A stretch of DNA of 64,000 nucleotides from contig NZ_CM125436.1 in the NCBI RefSeq assembly GCF_052072235.1, positions 1,110,001 through 1,174,000 of the forward strand, given 5' to 3'. Within the stretch, counting starts at the first letter, position 1, and each line of letters opens with the position of its first letter. The notes under the pieces are model-generated. The model was not told the origin of the DNA and did no database searches. It saw only the letters and a list, made by a program, of their open reading frames with translations. Below are positions 59,973 to 64,000 of the stretch, one piece after another. A program made the translations under genes and the position numbers. This DNA comes from Brevibacillus_D fluminis_A. Lineage in GTDB: Bacteria > Bacillota > Bacilli > Brevibacillales > Brevibacillaceae.

Positions 59973-60879
59973 TCTTTCGCTGCTCAATTCCACGATCCGG
60001 ATGGTGACGCCGATTTTGCTGGCGGCCTTGGGCGGATCGCTGTGCGCGCGGGTGGGCCTGTTCAACGTAGGACTGGAAGGGCAGATCCTGGTGGGGGCGT
60101 TTGCCGCTGTCTTGGGCAATCATATGACCGGCAGCGTCGCGCTCGGCGTCTTGTTTGCCATCGTGTGCGTGCTGCTGTTCTCGCTCTTGTTCGCGTATTT
60201 GACCATCAATCTGCGCGCCAACGAGATCGTCGTCGGTATCGCCAGCAATTTCCTTGCAACCGGTTTGACGACCTATTTGCTCCGAATCGTCTTTGATGTC
60301 AAAGGCGCCTTTTACGACAAAGACATGCAGGGGCTGCCGCAATGGAGCATTCCTGTTTTGAAAAACATTCCGGTTCTCGGCGATATGATTTCAGGACATT
60401 CGCCGCTCGTCTTTTTGGCGTTTATTCTGGTTGTCGTACTCCAGTTTTTCTATTTCCGCACCGTCACTGGCTTCCGCCTGCTGGCAACGGGGGAAAGCCT
60501 CGTCGCGGCGCAGAGCATGGGGATCAAAACCCGACGGATGCAGTATGGCGCAGTCCTCGTCTGCGGCATTTTCTGCGGCCTGGCCGGAGCGCAGCTGTCG
60601 CTCGGACAAGTCACGATGTTCTCGGAAGGGATGACGGCGGGACGCGGATTCATCGCGCTGGTTGCGATGATGCTGGGGCAATCCAATCCGCTCGGCATCA
60701 TGGGAGCGAGCCTTTTGTTCGGCTTCATGGACGCTTTCTCGATCCGCCTGCAAGGGCTGTCGATGCCGACGCACTTCACGCTCATGATGCCGTACGTAAT
60801 GACGGTGATCGCCATGTTCTTCTTCAAGGACAAAAATTTGCTCAAAGGAAAAACGGGCGCAAGCGGCAGCTCGCGCTAA
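59956..60879 (+). CDS. ABC nucleoside importer permease 2
   Basis: 307 residues, overlapping the previous gene by 17 nt, with GGAGCGGAAAACCG upstream. BPD_transp_2 family: CARVGLFNVGLEGQILVGAF, LRANEIVVGIASNFLATGLT, GRGFIALVAMMLGQSNPLGI. It completes the importer. Compare NupQ. Imported nucleosides could be cleaved by the deoD product at 27 kb. Confidence 0.92.
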   Translation: MEHLFDLSLLNSTIRMVTPILLAALGGSLCARVGLFNVGLEGQILVGAFAAVLGNHMTGSVALGVLFAIVCVLLFSLLFAYLTINLRANEIVVGIASNFLATGLTTYLLRIVFDVKGAFYDKDMQGLPQWSIPVLKNIPVLGDMISGHSPLVFLAFILVVVLQFFYFRTVTGFRLLATGESLVAAQSMGIKTRRMQYGAVLVCGIFCGLAGAQLSLGQVTMFSEGMTAGRGFIALVAMMLGQSNPLGIMGASLLFGFMDAFSIRLQGLSMPTHFTLMMPYVMTVIAMFFFKDKNLLKGKTGASGSSR

Positions 60880-60893
60880 CGGGAGGATAACCG

Positions 60894-61571
60894 ATGAACG
60901 GCAAACAACACGAAAAAGCAGCGCGCATCCAGAAGATGAAGCTGCCGCCCGTCGCCCCGGCGCTGGCGCACCGCCTGCCGCCCGGGCAAGTTTTGACCGA
61001 GCGTTTCCCGATTTTGCATGAAGGGGACGTGCCTGCCTATGACATGAGCACGTGGACGCTTCGGTTGTTCGGCGCGGTGGAACAGGAAGTGACGCTAACG
61101 TATGACGACGTCATGGCGTTGGCGCAGTCGAAAATGGTGTGCGACATTCACTGTGTGACGCGCTGGTCCCGCTTTGACAACGAATGGGAGGGCGTCCGTT
61201 TCCGCGAGCTGCTGAAGCTGGTCAACGTCAGCCCCGATGTCAAGCATGTGATGATCCATGCGGACTACGATTACGATACGAATGTCCCGCTCGCCGATTT
61301 GCTGGGCGACGACATCTTGCTGGCGCACGCCTTTGGCGGCGAGCCGCTCCATGCCAAGCACGGCTGGCCGCTGCGCCTGGTCGTGCCACATCTGTACTTC
61401 TGGAAGAGCGCCAAATGGATTCGCGGCATTGAATTCATGACGGAAGACCGGCCTGGCTTTTGGGAGCGCAATGGTTTTCATAATTATGCCGATCCGTTTG
61501 CAGAGCAGCGCTTCTCCGGTGAAGCCCTGCCGATTCCTGAGGACGAGTGGGAGAAAAAGGAGTTTGATTAA
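60894..61571 (+). CDS. Molybdopterin-dependent oxidoreductase, sulfite-oxidase fold (YuiH-like)
   Basis: 225 residues, 14 bp after the permease gene with GGGAGGATAACCG upstream. It contains only the Mo-cofactor domain of sulfite oxidases: ligand Cys87 in CDIHCVTRWSRFDNEWEGV, then HAFGGEPLHAKHGWPLRLVV and YFWKSAKWIRGIEF. There is no signal peptide or membrane anchor, so it should be cytosolic. The natural substrate of this short type is unknown. Its place at the end of a nucleoside importer operon may be accidental. Confidence 0.88.
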   Translation: MNGKQHEKAARIQKMKLPPVAPALAHRLPPGQVLTERFPILHEGDVPAYDMSTWTLRLFGAVEQEVTLTYDDVMALAQSKMVCDIHCVTRWSRFDNEWEGVRFRELLKLVNVSPDVKHVMIHADYDYDTNVPLADLLGDDILLAHAFGGEPLHAKHGWPLRLVVPHLYFWKSAKWIRGIEFMTEDRPGFWERNGFHNYADPFAEQRFSGEALPIPEDEWEKKEFD

Positions 61572-61654
61572 GTGCTGCTAGGTGTGAATCAGATATTCCC
61601 TTAGCGCTGGAATATTGGGTATTGTTCGGGGTAGGAAACAAAACAATTTAATCC

Positions 61655-61709
61655 AAAAAGCGATGTACTCACGAATGGGTCAGTCCCAACTGAGGGTACA
61701 TCGCTTTTT
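61655..61709. terminator. Long terminator hairpin
   Basis: AAAAAGCGATGTAC pairs perfectly with GTACATCGCTTTTT, 26-nt loop. Works on both strands. Confidence 0.85.
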
Positions 61710-61769
61710 TGATCGTTTCCAGTATAAGGGCAACCGCGGTCCTATCAAATGATTCAATAGTTCAACTAA

Positions 61770-61919
61770 TATAGTAATCTGGAATGTGCTGATTGGACGC
61801 AGGTATTTAAAGGTGAGCAAACGACGTCAGTCTTGGTTGATCAGCTCACGCATCGAGCTCATATCTTTGCCATGAATGGAGAAAGTTATCGCTTTAAGCA
61901 GAGCATTCAAAGATCGTGA
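61770..61919 (+). mobile_element. Remnant of an IS21-family IstB helper gene
   Basis: The frame reads YSNLECADWTQVF then VLVDQLTHRAHIFAMNGESY and RFKQSIQRS before a stop. This is the C-terminal pattern of IstB ATPases (SNL...W..VF, D-R/Q-L-x-H-x-x-x-I-x-x-x-G-E-S-Y-R-x-K). Only about 50 codons remain. It marks the border between the typical DNA and the AT-rich tail. Confidence 0.7.
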
Positions 61920-61961
61920 TCATGAAAAAGTTATTTGAGTAGCATTATTCCAATTTCCGAA

Positions 61962-62228
61962 TCAATCAACTAACAATGCTAACCAGATAAATAAAAAAAA
62001 GAATATAGACGGAACTATTACTAATAGGAGTATGAAAATAATCCAGAACATGGGCTTTTTCAACGATGCCTTTAAATAATTTATAATACTTTCATTTTGT
62101 CTTTTATCTAGTTTTTTAGACCAATTGTTTATAACTCTTTTTACATATATTTCATCGTGAGCTTGAAGCTTAACCCATAATTCATCATATAATTTTTTAA
62201 TTTCTTCATTGTCTTGAATTGTTTTCAA
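61962..62228 (-). CDS. Small hypothetical membrane protein, AT-rich
   Basis: 88 residues from TTG 62228 with AAGGAG upstream; GTG 62240 would sit on the ribosome binding site. A charged N-terminal helix region (DNEEIKKLYDELWVKLQAHD) precedes one strong membrane segment (KPMFWIIFILLLVIVPSIFF). I do not recognise it. The codon use is far more AT-rich than the genes to the left. Confidence 0.55.
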   Translation of the reverse strand: MKTIQDNEEIKKLYDELWVKLQAHDEIYVKRVINNWSKKLDKRQNESIINYLKASLKKPMFWIIFILLLVIVPSIFFFLFIWLALLVD

Positions 62229-62429
62229 TTTTATTCTCACTCCTTACTGGGTGTTGCATTAAGGACAGCCTTTTTAGCCCAGATTTTAATTTGCTAGACT
62301 AACATACTTGGTGCTCTTCATACCCCCATTATACTAAGGTTGTATTTTAAACAGTAATGCAGTTGAATCTTTTAATTTCTAATCTAATTATATTTGTTTG
62401 AATAATAAAACAATTAACCTAATTAAAGT

Positions 62430-62650
62430 AAAATATTGACAATTATAGCAATGTTAATTAATATGTAAAAAGTCAATTGTAAATTTCGCGAAAAAATGTA
62501 TAAATATGTTATTTCGTGAAAAAATTTGCCGCACTTATCATATCCCTGTCAATGATACAGATAAGTGCGGTGAGTTTGAGTTGACTTTCATCTATTGACA
62601 ATTGAAAGCCATCCATAAGAATAAACATTTAATTCGTAATTGTCAATAGA
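62430..62650. promoter_or_regulatory. AT-rich regulatory region with repeats before the secreted-protein gene
   Basis: A hairpin CCGCACTTATC/GATAAGTGCGG (62529-62539, 62560-62570) is followed by the inverted repeat CTATTGACAATT (62592-62603) and AATTGTCAATAG (62638-62649). TATTGACAATT occurs a third time near 62433. The 500-bp gap has no gene; these repeats look like regulator sites. Confidence 0.55.
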
Positions 62651-62736
62651 TTAATCAATTCGTTTATGTATATGGAGGTGACTCAGATTATTAATTCTTA
62701 GTTTTTCTAAAAATGTAAAAAGAGGAGATTGATTTT

Positions 62737-63471
62737 ATGAAGAAAAATGCTAAATCTTTGATTCTATTAGCGACACTTGCCATTTCAATTGGTTCATTTT
62801 CTCCTACAGTATATGCGAGTTCTTTAGTTTCTGAGGAAAATGTATTAGAAGGACAGTGGAAAAATACTCCTCCCAGCAGTTTTGCTCCGAAAATTAAGCA
62901 AATGAAGGACACGAAAGGTAAATTCACTTGGAATGATGGTAGGATTGTAAATTTCCCATCCAAGGAAGGAAAATCACTCGGAACATTAGATTTCTCTGAA
63001 GGTGGTCTTTACTTCTCATTAAATAACTATATCGAGCATGATTCCGATTACGATGAGAAGCATTTCTTTATCGGGTCTGTAGAAGTTTATAATAGGTCGT
63101 CAAGTAATGGACCTCTCTATTATCAACAAGCAGAAACAGTCACAACCACATGGACAACAACTGGAAGAGTGGGAAGTGAAGGCAGTTTAGCAACTAAATT
63201 ACTTTCAACATTAAAACTTTCTGTCGGTTTTGATGTTGCTAAAAGTGTAACAAACACAGCAAGTAGTACAGTGGCCTATACTCTAACTGTTCCACCACAA
63301 AGTTGGGGAGCCATTGATGCGTATAACTGGGGGGCTTATTCGGAAGGAGTCGCAGTTTACAGGGTTATTGACCCAAATACGGGTAAAGATCTCGGGAAAT
63401 ACGAAGAACCAACTAGCGCTTGGGCTGTAAGAAAGAACAAGGTGTACTTTGATGCTTATACGTGGAAATAA
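62737..63471 (+). CDS. Secreted hypothetical protein, possible beta-pore-forming type
   Basis: 244 residues with AGAGGAGATTGATTTT before the ATG. Signal peptide (SLILLATLAISIGSFSPTVY, cleavage after YA). The mature part is beta-rich. A Ser/Thr-rich alternating stretch (ETVTTTWTTTGRVGSEGS, KSVTNTASSTVAYTLTVPPQ) resembles the membrane-inserting and tongue strands of aerolysin/ETX-MTX2-type toxins, but overall assignment is uncertain. It overlaps a lipoprotein gene by 20 nt, so the two are produced together. Confidence 0.75.
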   Translation: MKKNAKSLILLATLAISIGSFSPTVYASSLVSEENVLEGQWKNTPPSSFAPKIKQMKDTKGKFTWNDGRIVNFPSKEGKSLGTLDFSEGGLYFSLNNYIEHDSDYDEKHFFIGSVEVYNRSSSNGPLYYQQAETVTTTWTTTGRVGSEGSLATKLLSTLKLSVGFDVAKSVTNTASSTVAYTLTVPPQSWGAIDAYNWGAYSEGVAVYRVIDPNTGKDLGKYEEPTSAWAVRKNKVYFDAYTWK

Positions 63472-64000
63472 AAGTAAAAAGATCATCTTTTTAAGTTTGG
63501 TATGCTCACTATTTATCATTCTCGCTGCTTGCACAAGCGGCGAGAATGAATATCCAAATAGTCAAATAAAACATAAATCCCAAAGGGCGATTTCTTACGA
63601 AGATTATATTAAGTTATGCAATACTATGGCGAATGATATGGTGCTTCCGACATTCACAAAAGTAGAGGACAATATCAATACTCCAACAATTATTTTTGTT
63701 GATAAGCCGATCACTTTTGGTAAACGAAATGTTTTAACTTTAACAGGGGAGCAAACGAATCAGTCAACGCAAAGGAGAATCATCTACTCAGATAACAATA
63801 AAAAGACAGCTATTAAGATTGATTTGATATATTTAGAAAGAGAATTAGAAAACGATTTATTATTTACTTCTTTGCCTTCGAAAAATCGTGGATTGAACGA
63901 AGTGACTGAAAGATTTACACAGGATATATTTGCCTACAATAATATTCTTGTAAATGTAACCATTTATTCATCTGATAAACCAATAACAATGAAGCTCCAA
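63452..64000 (+). CDS. Lipoprotein of unknown function, 3' end outside the window
   Basis: ATG 63452 (AAGGTG upstream) opens a frame that stays open for 183 codons to the window edge. The N-terminus is a lipoprotein signal (KKIIFLSLVCSLFIILAAC, Cys27 as lipid site). The mature part is polar (FVDKPITFGKRNVLTLTGEQ). It overlaps the end of the secreted-protein gene, so the two are translationally coupled; a partner or self-protection role for the secreted protein is possible but unproven. Confidence 0.75.
   Translation, partial: MLIRGNKSKKIIFLSLVCSLFIILAACTSGENEYPNSQIKHKSQRAISYEDYIKLCNTMANDMVLPTFTKVEDNINTPTIIFVDKPITFGKRNVLTLTGEQTNQSTQRRIIYSDNNKKTAIKIDLIYLERELENDLLFTSLPSKNRGLNEVTERFTQDIFAYNNILVNVTIYSSDKPITMKLQ

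Overview
The window looks like chromosomal DNA of an endospore-forming member of the Bacillales, most like Brevibacillus or a related Paenibacillaceae genus. Supporting signs are strong GGAGG-type ribosome binding sites, a GerA/GerB/GerC germinant-receptor operon, a YokU-like protein, a CoiA-like protein, a BMP-type nucleoside ABC operon and many rho-independent terminators. This taxonomic call is inference. No rRNA, tRNA, CRISPR array or intact insertion sequence was seen.

Layout. 0-6 kb: the C-terminal part of a MalT-like LuxR regulator, a large Ig-like surface lipoprotein, a DJ-1/PfpI protein and a small membrane protein. 6-9.2 kb: an M42 aminopeptidase, a GntR/FCD regulator and an APC permease broken by two in-frame stops and a 3' truncation. 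9.2-12.6 kb: a graveyard of decayed genes, including a VbhA-type antitoxin remnant, around two intact AT-rich genes. 12.7-18.8 kb: a malonate decarboxylase operon in the order mdcH-A-B-C-(DE)-G, with mdcA carrying a one-base frameshift and mdcD fused to mdcE. 18.9-21.7 kb: DUF2834, LysR, EamA. 21.7-25.6 kb: spore germination operon. 26-31 kb: TetR/EthD pair, deoD, a 218-bp inverted repeat, an AbgB-like amidohydrolase with an MFS carrier. 31-35.6 kb: a regulator, a DUF3267 protein, an M20 peptidase and a HAAS-domain protein. 35.8-40.9 kb: a sigma-54 locus with two nitrilase-family proteins, aldehyde dehydrogenase and a truncated polyamine-binding protein. 41-45.3 kb: HD-GYP, a persulfide/CoA-disulfide reductase and a CsoR/CstR regulator. 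45.5-55 kb: uppP, a repeat-rich beta-propeller protein, a MerR-methyltransferase-like fusion with a divergent permease and amidohydrolase, a CoiA-like protein and DUF421. 55-61.6 kb: a beta-lactamase-fold hydrolase, the BMP/ABC operon and a sulfite-oxidase-like protein. 61.7-64 kb: an AT-rich tail with an IstB remnant, a small membrane protein, a secreted protein and an overlapping lipoprotein cut by the window edge.

How genes work together. The most informative pattern is a shared 17-bp inverted repeat, [AT]TGTCGA-CRA-TCGACAT, in front of three transcription units: the M42 peptidase, the broken permease and the malonate decarboxylase operon. The FadR-type GntR gene lies between two of these sites and is the obvious candidate repressor, giving a local regulon that joins peptide or amide hydrolysis, amino-acid uptake and malonate breakdown.

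A second self-contained circuit is the sigma-54 activator at 36.6-37.9 kb. It faces a textbook -24/-12 promoter with three copies of a GATGAAAAA-type motif between them, and it is followed by a nitrilase-family protein whose nucleophilic Cys is Asn. A third is the CsoR/CstR-type repressor, with a matching ACCC/GGGT palindrome on the promoter of the rhodanese-fused CoA-disulfide reductase.
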